From NCBI GenBank assembly GCA_947374485.1, contig CANCCF010000234.1:1-5787 (forward strand): a stretch of DNA of 5,787 bases, written 5' to 3'. The stretch is from Comamonadaceae bacterium. GTDB lineage: Bacteria; Pseudomonadota; Gammaproteobacteria; Burkholderiales; Burkholderiaceae_C. Below the pieces are notes generated by a model. The model saw only the letters and a program-made list of their open reading frames with translations, made no database searches and was not told the DNA's origin. The first letter of the stretch is position 1, and every line of letters begins with the position of its first letter. This document shows, piece by piece, positions 1 to 5,787 of the stretch. Made by a program: the position numbers and the translations under genes.

Positions 1-1
1 C

Positions 2-1366
2 CACCGGGGCAAGCGCGCCAGCGCCGCTGGTCTGCTCAAGGCCACAGCCATGGGCGCGATGCTCTTGTGCGCTGGCGCCAGCCAGGCGCTGGACTTCGGG
101 CCCGATGGCATGTTCAGCCTGACCGGCTTTGCCGAAGCCACTGTCGGCCTGCAGGGCAACTACTGCCTGAACTGCCAGGTGGCCGACATGAACGTCTCCA
201 AACAGCTGCGTGCGGCCGATGCCATCATCCCCGGCAAGCACATTGAAACGGTCACCACCACCAACTGGCAGGTGCAGCCCTATCTGGGCGCCAAATACAA
301 GCTGGGCAACGGCTACGAGGTGTCGGCCCTGCTGAGCCAGCGCTGGCGCCAGGGCACGGTGAATGGCGCCTTTGTGGAAACGCGCTATGGCGGCACGGTG
401 GATGTGCCGGACTTTTGGTACGAGAAAAATGTTGCGCTCAGCCACGAAGACTATGGCAGCGTGCGCATCGGCTCCATGACCACGCGGGGCTGGAGCGTGG
501 CCGACTACCCCTATGGCGGCAATCTGGGTGTGGCCGATAGCTGGGGTGCCAGTGGTGCGGGCTACGGCATGCTGACCAATGCCATCCGCGTGGGCAGCCG
601 CACGCTCGATGTGGCCGAGGGCGACCTGTTTCTGGAGCTCACCTACGACCAGGGCAATGACCACTTCAAGCGCCTGAGCCCGCAGTTCTATGAGCTGTAT
701 GCGCAGTTTCACAAAGGCGACCTGGTGGTGGACGCGGTCTACCAGGACGCCACCAACGGCAGTGCCGGTGCCTGGGGCCACGCGCCCTTTACCGGTGTCA
801 CGCCGTATTCGGTGGATGACCGCTATGTCGCCACCAATGGCAGCCAGTTTGGTGCCACCCACCAGAGCATTGCCATGCTGATGGCGCGCTACCAGGTCAA
901 CGCGCAAATTGAAGTCTCCGGCGGCATTCGCCAGAACAACTGGAGCGGTGCCAGCGTGGTCTTCAACCCGGCCACGCAGTGGACCACTGGCTTCAATGTG
1001 GACTACAGCAGCCCGTTCGCCACCGCCTACCCCGGCTACTCCGCTTCGTCCGTCGACTTCCTGCTGGGTGGGCGCTACCGCACCGGCCCGTGGACCTTCT
1101 CCGCCGCCATGGTGTTCCTGGGCGAGGCCGATACCAAAAATCCCAGCGACCGCGGCCAGCACAACACCGCCACCTTCAACACCCTGGGTGTGAAGTACGA
1201 CTACGCTCCCGGCCTGCAACTCGAGGCCACGGCGGGCATGGTCAATTACGGGCGCCGGGGGCTCTCGCCCATGTCCATGCCGGGCAACGCTTCGTTCAGC
1301 AATGTCGATTCGCGCATTGCGCAGGATGGACAGTGGGTAACCGTTGGAATGATTTACAGCTTCTAA
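2..1366 (+). CDS. Outer-membrane beta-barrel porin-like protein (5' end outside window)
   Basis: This is a predicted outer-membrane channel. The frame stays open to the left edge. The first in-frame ATG (position 50) would leave a signal peptide of only 13 residues with no basic n-region, whereas the codons upstream of it encode basic residues (HRGKRAS) followed by a hydrophobic stretch, so the real start lies left of the window. Cleavage is expected after ASQA, near position 88. The mature part is about 425 residues, rich in Gly, Tyr, Trp and Phe, with alternating beta-strand patterns and short polar loops, and it ends in VGMIYSF. A C-terminal Phe with alternating hydrophobics is the usual outer-membrane assembly signal. 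A CLNC (CxxC) motif lies about 26 residues into the mature protein, which is unusual for a porin. The GH17 lipoprotein gene follows after 53 bp on the same strand, suggesting cotranscription. Substrate is unknown; transport of oligosaccharides is inferred from this neighbour only. The exact porin family was not identified. Confidence 0.8.
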   Translation, partial: HRGKRASAAGLLKATAMGAMLLCAGASQALDFGPDGMFSLTGFAEATVGLQGNYCLNCQVADMNVSKQLRAADAIIPGKHIETVTTTNWQVQPYLGAKYKLGNGYEVSALLSQRWRQGTVNGAFVETRYGGTVDVPDFWYEKNVALSHEDYGSVRIGSMTTRGWSVADYPYGGNLGVADSWGASGAGYGMLTNAIRVGSRTLDVAEGDLFLELTYDQGNDHFKRLSPQFYELYAQFHKGDLVVDAVYQDATNGSAGAWGHAPFTGVTPYSVDDRYVATNGSQFGATHQSIAMLMARYQVNAQIEVSGGIRQNNWSGASVVFNPATQWTTGFNVDYSSPFATAYPGYSASSVDFLLGGRYRTGPWTFSAAMVFLGEADTKNPSDRGQHNTATFNTLGVKYDYAPGLQLEATAGMVNYGRRGLSPMSMPGNASFSNVDSRIAQDGQWVTVGMIYSF

Positions 1367-1410
1367 AAATGACACACACCAATCAACACCCGAGCCGCAA
1401 GTCTTTCACT

Positions 1411-1414
1411 GGAG
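1411..1414 (+). promoter_or_regulatory. Ribosome binding site (GGAG) of the GH17 lipoprotein gene
   Basis: GGAG lies 5 nt before the ATG at 1420. The alternative in-frame ATG at 1369, just after the porin stop, has no purine-rich sequence at a proper distance and would add 17 hydrophilic residues before the signal peptide. The site therefore favours 1420. Confidence 0.6.
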
Positions 1415-1419
1415 CCAGC

Positions 1420-3270
1420 ATGGCCAGGATTCCCTCTTTCATCTCAAGCCCCAGCCGTTTGTGGCTGAGCCTCGGCCTCGGTTCTGCCTTGTTGCTGAGC
1501 GCCTGTGGCGGCGGTGGCACCACATCGGACCAAAGCAATGGCACGGCCGCCGCGGCGTCTGCCACCGTCTTGCGGCCCTTGCCAACGGTGTTCACCACCA
1601 CCAAGGCAGTGGCCTATTCGCCCTTCCGCACGGCCACCACCGAGCCGGGCCGTGCCACTGAGGTCATCACCGATGCCCAGGTCAAGCAAGACCTGGACTT
1701 GCTGGTGACCGCAGGCATTGGCCTGATCCGCCTGTTTGACAGCTCCGACAAGGTGGCCCTGCGCACACTGCGCGTGATCCATGACAACGCCATGCCCATC
1801 AAGGTCATGCTGGGCATTTACGTGAACGCTTTTGAGGCCCAGACCGACCCGGTGGTGCGCGCCCGCATCCAGGCCGCCAATGAAGATGAAATGGCCCGCG
1901 GCGTCACGCTCGCCCGTACCTATGCGGCCGAAGTGGCAGCGGTGAGCGTGGGCAATGAAACCATGGTGTCATGGTCCTTCAACGCCTTGTCGACCAGCAC
2001 CATGGCAGGCTACATCAAGACGGTGCGTGACCAGGTAACGCAGCCGGTTACCACCGACGACAACTACGCCTTCTATGCGGGCATTGGTCGCAACGCTGCC
2101 GACCAGGCCGCCGATGTATTCCGGCAAATTGACTTTGCCTCCATCCACAGCTATTCGATAGAGGATGTGCTGTACAGCAACCCGGCCGACGCCGACCCCT
2201 TGCCGGACTGGGACTGGCAGCAACTCGCGGTCACCGACGTCACCAAACGCGCAGCCGCCATGATGGACGCGGCCGTTGGCAAAACCCAGACTGACTACGC
2301 GCTGGCTCGCAACTACCTGGACAAAAATGGCCGTGCCAACCTGCCCATCGTGATCGGAGAAACCGGCTGGAAGGCCGCCGACCCGAGTGGCACTGGGCGC
2401 TACAAATACCTGGGCCACCCGGCCAACCAGAAGATGTATTACAGCCGCCTGCTCGATTGGGCCGTGGCCTCACGCAACAACAACGGCCCCAAAAGCATCG
2501 TGTACTTTGAGGCCTTCGATGAACCCTGGAAGGGGAGTGACGACAAGTGGGGCCTGTTCACGGTGGACCGCAAGGCGCGCTGCGCCGCGCAGGCCCTGAA
2601 CCCCACGGCTACCTGGACCAAAGACACACTGGCTTGCGCCGACAGTGACGCCCTGTATTTCGCGCCACCGGTTCCCACGACCGCCGTGACAACGCCCAGG
2701 CTGACCATCTTCAATGAAACGGTTTTCAACTGGCCCGTGGGCATGCGTGCGGACGCTTACGAAACCTTCACTTTCAACCTGACCTATCCCAAACTTGGTG
2801 ACTCCGCACCCAGCGATCTGGGCGCCAGCTTGGGTGCCAGCAACTACCTATTGCTCGACACCTTCACGCCCAAGCCCTATGGCTGGGGGCTGCTGTGGCA
2901 ATCGTCAGCTGTGCCGGCCGTCACTGCCAACCTGTCGAATTTTGCCAATGGAGCGATCCACTTCAGCGTGAAGACGGCCTATGTGGGCAAGCTACGCATC
3001 GGCATCTCCAGCGACACCGTGCTGGGGTCAGGCGCCGAAGCCTATGTGCAGGTATCCAACGGCAACTACGGCTATTGCAGCAGTGCCACCCCGGGCTGGT
3101 GCGATGTGACGATTCCGCTGAGTGCCTTCATGGCGGCCAACCCCAAGCTGGATCTGAGCCTTATCCTGACCCGCTTCTCGGTATCCGATATCTTTGCCGA
3201 GACGGGCAATGTGGCACGCACCGGCATGCCAGCGATTGCGCTGGACAACATTTACTGGTCGCAGCAGTAG
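1420..3270 (+). CDS. Glycoside hydrolase family 17 lipoprotein (beta-1,3-glucanase/glucanosyltransferase type) with C-terminal beta-rich domain
   Basis: Predicted 616-residue lipoprotein acting on beta-1,3-glucan at the cell envelope. Residues 1-28 are a lipoprotein signal peptide (basic R13, hydrophobic core, lipobox LSAC); Cys29 would be lipidated, and Gly at +2 suggests outer-membrane sorting. A Gly/Ser/Ala-rich linker leads to a GH17 TIM-barrel domain at about 60-390. It shows IRLFD (103-107), VGNE with the probable acid/base Glu180, IGETGW with the probable nucleophile Glu314, and FDEPW (366-370) followed by WGLF at about 377. These match the two-glutamate arrangement of family 17. Residues about 428-616 form a separate beta-rich domain ending LDNIYW, resembling galactose-binding-like carbohydrate-binding modules. 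Cys388/Cys406 and Cys553/Cys561 could form disulfides. Hydrolysis versus transglycosylation cannot be told from sequence. The gene lies downstream of the porin gene and ends 5 bp from the convergent STAS-like gene. The frame stays open upstream to 979, but that part overlaps the porin and is not coding. Confidence 0.9.
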   Translation: MARIPSFISSPSRLWLSLGLGSALLLSACGGGGTTSDQSNGTAAAASATVLRPLPTVFTTTKAVAYSPFRTATTEPGRATEVITDAQVKQDLDLLVTAGIGLIRLFDSSDKVALRTLRVIHDNAMPIKVMLGIYVNAFEAQTDPVVRARIQAANEDEMARGVTLARTYAAEVAAVSVGNETMVSWSFNALSTSTMAGYIKTVRDQVTQPVTTDDNYAFYAGIGRNAADQAADVFRQIDFASIHSYSIEDVLYSNPADADPLPDWDWQQLAVTDVTKRAAAMMDAAVGKTQTDYALARNYLDKNGRANLPIVIGETGWKAADPSGTGRYKYLGHPANQKMYYSRLLDWAVASRNNNGPKSIVYFEAFDEPWKGSDDKWGLFTVDRKARCAAQALNPTATWTKDTLACADSDALYFAPPVPTTAVTTPRLTIFNETVFNWPVGMRADAYETFTFNLTYPKLGDSAPSDLGASLGASNYLLLDTFTPKPYGWGLLWQSSAVPAVTANLSNFANGAIHFSVKTAYVGKLRIGISSDTVLGSGAEAYVQVSNGNYGYCSSATPGWCDVTIPLSAFMAANPKLDLSLILTRFSVSDIFAETGNVARTGMPAIALDNIYWSQQ

Positions 3271-3275
3271 CCTGT

Positions 3276-3659
3276 TTATACCGTCTCCGTCACCTCACGC
3301 CCCAGCCAGGCGTTGGCGTCTGCCACGGCGCTGAAGATTTTGGTCTGGTGCATGGTGAGGCGGGCGGCGATGGTGGAGTAGATGCGCTGCTGGATGCCTT
3401 CGTCGAGCGTGACGATCGCCACCCGCACCCGGGGGTTGCGTGAGAAGGAGCCGATGCGCACGGCGCGCACTTCGTTGAGGGCGTCCTGTGAGAAGTCGGT
3501 GGCGTCGGCGCCCAGGTAGTCGGAGATTTCGTAGCGCGCCCCGGCAAACTGGATGTGGTTGGCGACCTCGTTGACGGATCGCACCAGCTCGGCGCCGGTC
3601 ACGAGTCCGCTGAATTTCTTGTACACCCCGTGGGGCTCCCATTGCAAAGAATATGGCAT
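3276..3659 (-). CDS. Small STAS/SpoIIAA-like domain protein
   Basis: Predicted 127-residue soluble protein with no signal peptide or membrane segment. The pattern fits the alternating strands and helices of the SpoIIAA-like/STAS fold: an N-terminal strand pair (SLQWEPHGVYKKFSG), a helix with ELVRSVNEV, a central strand RYEISDYLG (42-50), strand RVRVAIVTLD (77-86), and a final KIFSAVADANAWL (107-119), which resembles the closing helix of such proteins. It covers about one whole domain and nothing else. Proteins of this kind are usually regulatory or of unknown role; no partner or phosphorylation site can be assigned. The start at 3659 is preferred because GGAAA sits 4 nt upstream and the family-like sequence begins there (MPYSLQWEP). 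The frame remains open to 3791, but the extra 44 residues look non-coding and would overlap the divergent HDOD gene. The gene is divergent from the HDOD gene, convergent with the GH17 gene. Fold assignment is from memory of similar proteins, with moderate certainty. Confidence 0.72.
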   Translation of the reverse strand: MPYSLQWEPHGVYKKFSGLVTGAELVRSVNEVANHIQFAGARYEISDYLGADATDFSQDALNEVRAVRIGSFSRNPRVRVAIVTLDEGIQQRIYSTIAARLTMHQTKIFSAVADANAWLGREVTETV

Positions 3660-3663
3660 GGCG

Positions 3664-3668
3664 TTTCC
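3664..3668 (-). promoter_or_regulatory. Ribosome binding site (GGAAA) of the STAS-like gene
   Basis: Reading the minus strand, GGAAA lies 4 nt before the ATG whose first base is 3659. It supports the 127-residue start over the longer frame beginning at 3791. Confidence 0.4.
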
Positions 3669-3742
3669 AGGAGAAGGATTGCAGTCTACGACGATTTCAC
3701 GGGGGCTCTGTAACACCACGTTAATCCCGCCGCGCTGGCGGA

Positions 3743-3771
3743 TTGACCGGGTCGATGGGCCGGAAGATACT
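3743..3771 (+). promoter_or_regulatory. Candidate sigma70-type promoter of the HDOD gene
   Basis: TTGACC (3743-3748, 5 of 6 to TTGACA) and GATACT (3766-3771, 4 of 6 to TATAAT) are separated by exactly 17 bp. It lies in the 119-bp divergent intergenic region. Transcription would begin at about 3777-3779, on or next to the ATG at 3779, so the message would have little or no leader. No comparably good promoter was found on the minus strand for the STAS-like gene. Confidence 0.45.
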
Positions 3772-3778
3772 CCAACCC

Positions 3779-4672
3779 ATGCAACCTGCAACCCCAGTCA
3801 TGGCCGCACCGTTTGTCGAAGCTGCCGCTCCCGCCTTGGCAGCGCACCTCCAGGCGCCGCTGCCCAACCTGGCAGCCTGGACCCGTTTCTTTTTGCAAAG
3901 TGAAATTCCGGTGCTGCAGGCCACCGCCGATGCGCTGGAAGCATTGCGCGCTGATGAGGACGCGGTCAATGCGGGCATGCTGGCCGAGCTGGTGGACTCC
4001 GACCCCTTCATGACCCTGAAGGTGCTGGCCCATGTGGCGGCCCAGCGCCGCAAGCCGGACAGCACCCAGACCGAGACAGTGGTCAGCTCGCTGGTAATGA
4101 TGGGCGTGGCGCCGTTCTTTCGCACCTTTGGCCCGCAGCCCACGGTGCAGCAGCAACTGGCCGACCAGCCCGCAGCACTGCAGGCCTTGCTGGCCCTGAT
4201 ACAGCGGGCCAACCGGGCCGCACACTTTGCCACCGGCTTTGCCGTGCACCGGGAGGACACCGATGTGGCCGTGATCCGCCAGGCCGCGTTCCTCAATGAC
4301 TTTGCCGAGATGCTGATGGTTTGCTTTTGCCCTGCACTGGAGATGGATGTCCGCTCCATGCAGCAGGCCAACCCGACCTTGCGCACGGCCAGCCTGCAGC
4401 GCTTTGTGTTCAACATCGACCTGAGTGACCTGCGCCAGGAATTGATGCAGCACTGGCGTTTGTCGGAGCTGCTGGTGCGCATCAGCGACGGCAAGCACGC
4501 CGACCACCCTTCGGTGCGCAATGTGCTGCTGGCGGTGCGTCTGGCCCGCCATACCGAGCACGGCTGGGACAACCCGGCCTTGCCCGACGACATCGACGAA
4601 ATCGCCAAGCTGCTCAATGCGCCTCCCCGGGTGGCGCGGGGCTTTGTCTACAAGATCGACCAGCCCGGTTAG
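3779..4672 (+). CDS. Stand-alone HDOD-domain protein
   Basis: Predicted 297-residue cytoplasmic protein made mainly of one HDOD domain, a helical relative of HD phosphohydrolases that usually lacks catalytic metal ligands and acts in signalling or protein interaction. Visible features are IPVLQATADAL (about 43-53), a helix with AELVDSDPFMTLKVLAHV corresponding to the N-terminal HDOD core, LVMMGVAPFF, and FLND (171-174) where catalytic HD enzymes and many HDOD proteins have LHD. Asn173 replaces that His, so hydrolase activity is unlikely. The C-terminal part (RHTEHGWDNPALPDDI, then a helix) looks like the tail of Burkholderiales HDOD proteins. No GGDEF, EAL, receiver or kinase domain is attached. 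The start is uncertain: in-frame TTG 3743 and ATG 3755, 3779 and 3800 are all possible. GGAAGA at 3762-3767 is 11 nt before 3779, but the same bases overlap the candidate -10 element. The gene is divergent from the STAS-like gene and convergent with bcsG, ending 11 bp from it. Confidence 0.85.
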   Translation: MQPATPVMAAPFVEAAAPALAAHLQAPLPNLAAWTRFFLQSEIPVLQATADALEALRADEDAVNAGMLAELVDSDPFMTLKVLAHVAAQRRKPDSTQTETVVSSLVMMGVAPFFRTFGPQPTVQQQLADQPAALQALLALIQRANRAAHFATGFAVHREDTDVAVIRQAAFLNDFAEMLMVCFCPALEMDVRSMQQANPTLRTASLQRFVFNIDLSDLRQELMQHWRLSELLVRISDGKHADHPSVRNVLLAVRLARHTEHGWDNPALPDDIDEIAKLLNAPPRVARGFVYKIDQPG

Positions 4673-4685
4673 CAGCCCGGTGGTC
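4658..4685. terminator. Possible bidirectional hairpin between the convergent HDOD and bcsG genes
   Basis: GACCA (4658-4662) and CCGG (4665-4668) pair with CCGG (4677-4680) and TGGTC (4681-4685). This gives 9 base pairs with a 2-nt bulge (GC) and an 8-nt loop. The hairpin spans both stop codons. There is no T-tract on either side, so it is not a classical intrinsic terminator; it may just limit read-through or stabilise 3' ends. CAGCCCGGT also occurs twice directly (4661-4669 and 4673-4681), which partly creates the symmetry. Confidence 0.3.
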
Positions 4686-5787
4686 AGGGATTGTTGAAAG
4701 GCACCCAGGTGCCATCAGGTCCCTTGAGCGAAAAGCCCCCGGCCTGCCGGTGCAGCATCACCACATCGTCGTTTTCAGCCACAAAAGGGGTGGTCTGCAA
4801 GTCTTCGAGCCGGTGGGCCAGCGAAATGGCATTGGGCACAAAGGGGCTGTCACGCATCAGGTCGGCCAGCAGCGCATTCAGGCCGAAGTAGCTCATGTCC
4901 TGCTTCACCACGATGGGGCCTGGCTTGCTTTCGGTACCACCTGGGTCGGCAGGCTTCACACCAATGAGCTTGATGGCCGCTGGCACCAGGGTGATGTGCG
5001 GGTCCGGAATCTCGCGCATGCCGGCAATTTGCATCTGGTCGCCGCGCAGCGAGGCGCCATGCTCGGGCAGCAGCACCAGCACCACCGGGCGGCCGCTGGC
5101 TTCGAGTTGCGAGACAAAGCGGTCGAGGTCGCGCATGAACTTTTGCAGGCGTGGCTTGTAGGTGTCCAGGCTGCTCACGGACGCAAAGCCGGGCACGCGG
5201 TTGCCGTCGTGCATTGAAATGGTGTTGTAGTACAGCGCCTGGGGTGCCTTGCCTTTTTTCAGGCGTTGCGTCCACCACTGCGAGAGCAGGCCATAGTCGT
5301 CATAGATGGGGCTGCCATCAAAGGCCTGCATTTGCACCGTGCCGCCGCGGTTGGATTCCATGTGGCCCTCCAGCCCCGCCTCGTGCGCCACGATTTTGGC
5401 AAAGCCGTCAAAAATGCCGTTGTGGTTGAGCAGGCCGCTGGTCTGGAACCCTGCCTTTGCCAGGGCCGGGAAGGTGTAGCAATCCGGGTCCGCACCCTGG
5501 TACAGCAGCGGGTGTGCGCTCTGCCCGCAGTTGCCGCGAAACAGACGGTAGGCGGCCGGGCCACTGTAGCTGGCGGCCGAATTGAAGTGGCTGAAGAGCA
5601 CATCAAAGCGTTGCAGCAGGGGGGCATTGCGCGCGTTGACATAGTCCAGGTCGTCCCAGGACAGCGAGCACACATGCAGCACGATCACGTCAAAGGCGGG
5701 CGGCGCCACCTGCGTGGGAAAGACCAGCTTGCGCTGATGCTCGCTGGCGTAGAAGGCCTGCAGCTCGGCCTCGGGCGTGCCGGCCAC
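4684..5787 (-). CDS. bcsG: Cellulose phosphoethanolamine transferase BcsG, catalytic domain (5' end outside window)
   Basis: BcsG is an inner-membrane enzyme whose periplasmic domain transfers phosphoethanolamine from phospholipid to nascent cellulose. The visible 367 residues are the C-terminal alkaline-phosphatase-like domain; the N-terminal membrane segments (about 200 residues by comparison with E. coli BcsG) lie right of the window, and the GTG at the edge is internal. Fragment numbering: VCSLSWDDL holds Cys40, SYSGPAA holds the nucleophile Ser75, TISMHDGN holds His193, and LPEHGASLRGD holds Glu242 and His243. These match the zinc ligands and catalytic Ser known for E. coli BcsG. The spacings Cys-to-Ser (35) and Cys-to-His (153) equal those I recall for E. 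coli (C243, S278, H396), and Glu-His is offset by 3 residues. Cys87 and Cys103 match the recalled C290-C306 disulfide. The end, GTWVPFNNP, is like the family C-terminus. The gene appears intact and active within the window, and is probably the last gene of a bcs cluster extending rightward. Confidence 0.95.
   Translation of the reverse strand: MAGTPEAELQAFYASEHQRKLVFPTQVAPPAFDVIVLHVCSLSWDDLDYVNARNAPLLQRFDVLFSHFNSAASYSGPAAYRLFRGNCGQSAHPLLYQGADPDCYTFPALAKAGFQTSGLLNHNGIFDGFAKIVAHEAGLEGHMESNRGGTVQMQAFDGSPIYDDYGLLSQWWTQRLKKGKAPQALYYNTISMHDGNRVPGFASVSSLDTYKPRLQKFMRDLDRFVSQLEASGRPVVLVLLPEHGASLRGDQMQIAGMREIPDPHITLVPAAIKLIGVKPADPGGTESKPGPIVVKQDMSYFGLNALLADLMRDSPFVPNAISLAHRLEDLQTTPFVAENDDVVMLHRQAGGFSLKGPDGTWVPFNNP

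Noticed and set aside
50..1366. Porin start at the ATG at position 50
   Set aside because: It would give a 13-residue signal peptide with no basic residues, while the open codons to its left encode a normal basic n-region. AAGG at 38-41 could be a ribosome site, so the alternative is not impossible.
979..1419. Upstream extension of the GH17 frame to an ATG at 979
   Set aside because: It overlaps the porin coding sequence in another frame, has no sensible protein character, and would bury the lipoprotein signal peptide inside the protein.
3262..3300. Terminator between the convergent GH17 and STAS-like genes
   Set aside because: Only 5 bp separate the stop codons and I found no stem-loop of useful length or T-tract there.
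2895..3443. Plus-strand frame of 182 residues running across the GH17 stop into the STAS-like gene
   Set aside because: It lies in the wrong frame of two well-supported genes and has no domain-like sequence.
3694..3724. Minus-strand promoter TTAACG-19 bp-TGAAAT for the STAS-like gene
   Set aside because: Each box matches only 4 of 6 and the 19-bp spacing is poor, so it is no better than chance in a region of this size.
3660..3791. Longer STAS-like protein beginning at 3791
   Set aside because: The extra 44 residues run across the divergent promoter region and the HDOD start, and do not look like part of the domain; a ribosome site fits the start at 3659.
3686..4617. Two long minus-strand open frames of about 290 residues opposite the HDOD gene
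   Set aside because: Both are low-complexity (Ala/Ser/Arg-rich or Gly/His/Gln-rich) shadows expected from GC-rich codon bias. The plus-strand frame has a recognisable domain.
4750..5217. Plus-strand frame of 155 residues opposite bcsG
   Set aside because: It is antisense to the conserved catalytic region of BcsG, and its His/Gln-rich composition is typical of a shadow frame.

Overview
The window looks like chromosomal DNA from a Gram-negative betaproteobacterium, most likely Burkholderiales/Comamonadaceae. The evidence is high GC with strongly GC-biased third codon positions, an outer-membrane porin ending in phenylalanine, a glycine-rich lipoprotein N-terminus of the type common in that group, and an HDOD protein and a SpoIIAA-like protein whose sequences resemble Burkholderiales forms. 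The taxonomic placement is inference from protein style; no search was run.

Layout, left to right. (1) Positions 2-1366 (+) hold an outer-membrane beta-barrel (porin-like) gene whose true start lies off the left edge. (2) Positions 1420-3270 (+) hold a secreted lipoprotein with a glycoside hydrolase family 17 (beta-1,3-glucanase/glucanosyltransferase) domain and a C-terminal beta-rich, probably carbohydrate-binding domain. It follows the porin closely and is probably cotranscribed with it. (3) Positions 3276-3659 (-) hold a small cytoplasmic protein resembling the STAS/SpoIIAA-like fold, convergent with the GH17 gene 5 bp away. (4) Positions 3660-3778 are a divergent intergenic region with a good sigma70-type promoter candidate for the rightward gene. 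(5) Positions 3779-4672 (+) hold a stand-alone HDOD-domain protein. (6) Positions 4684-5787 (-) hold the C-terminal catalytic part of BcsG, the cellulose phosphoethanolamine transferase. It converges on the HDOD gene and runs off the right edge. No stretch over 300 bp is without a gene.

The window joins two beta-glucan functions, a porin/GH17 pair on the left and the end of a bcs (cellulose) cluster on the right, separated by two small genes of signalling type (STAS-like and HDOD). BcsG decorates cellulose with phosphoethanolamine in the periplasm. The GH17 lipoprotein would cut or remodel beta-1,3-glucan at the outer membrane, and the porin could pass the products. That the genes cooperate is inference from proximity only. 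No RNA gene, mobile element, CRISPR array or convincing long repeat was seen.
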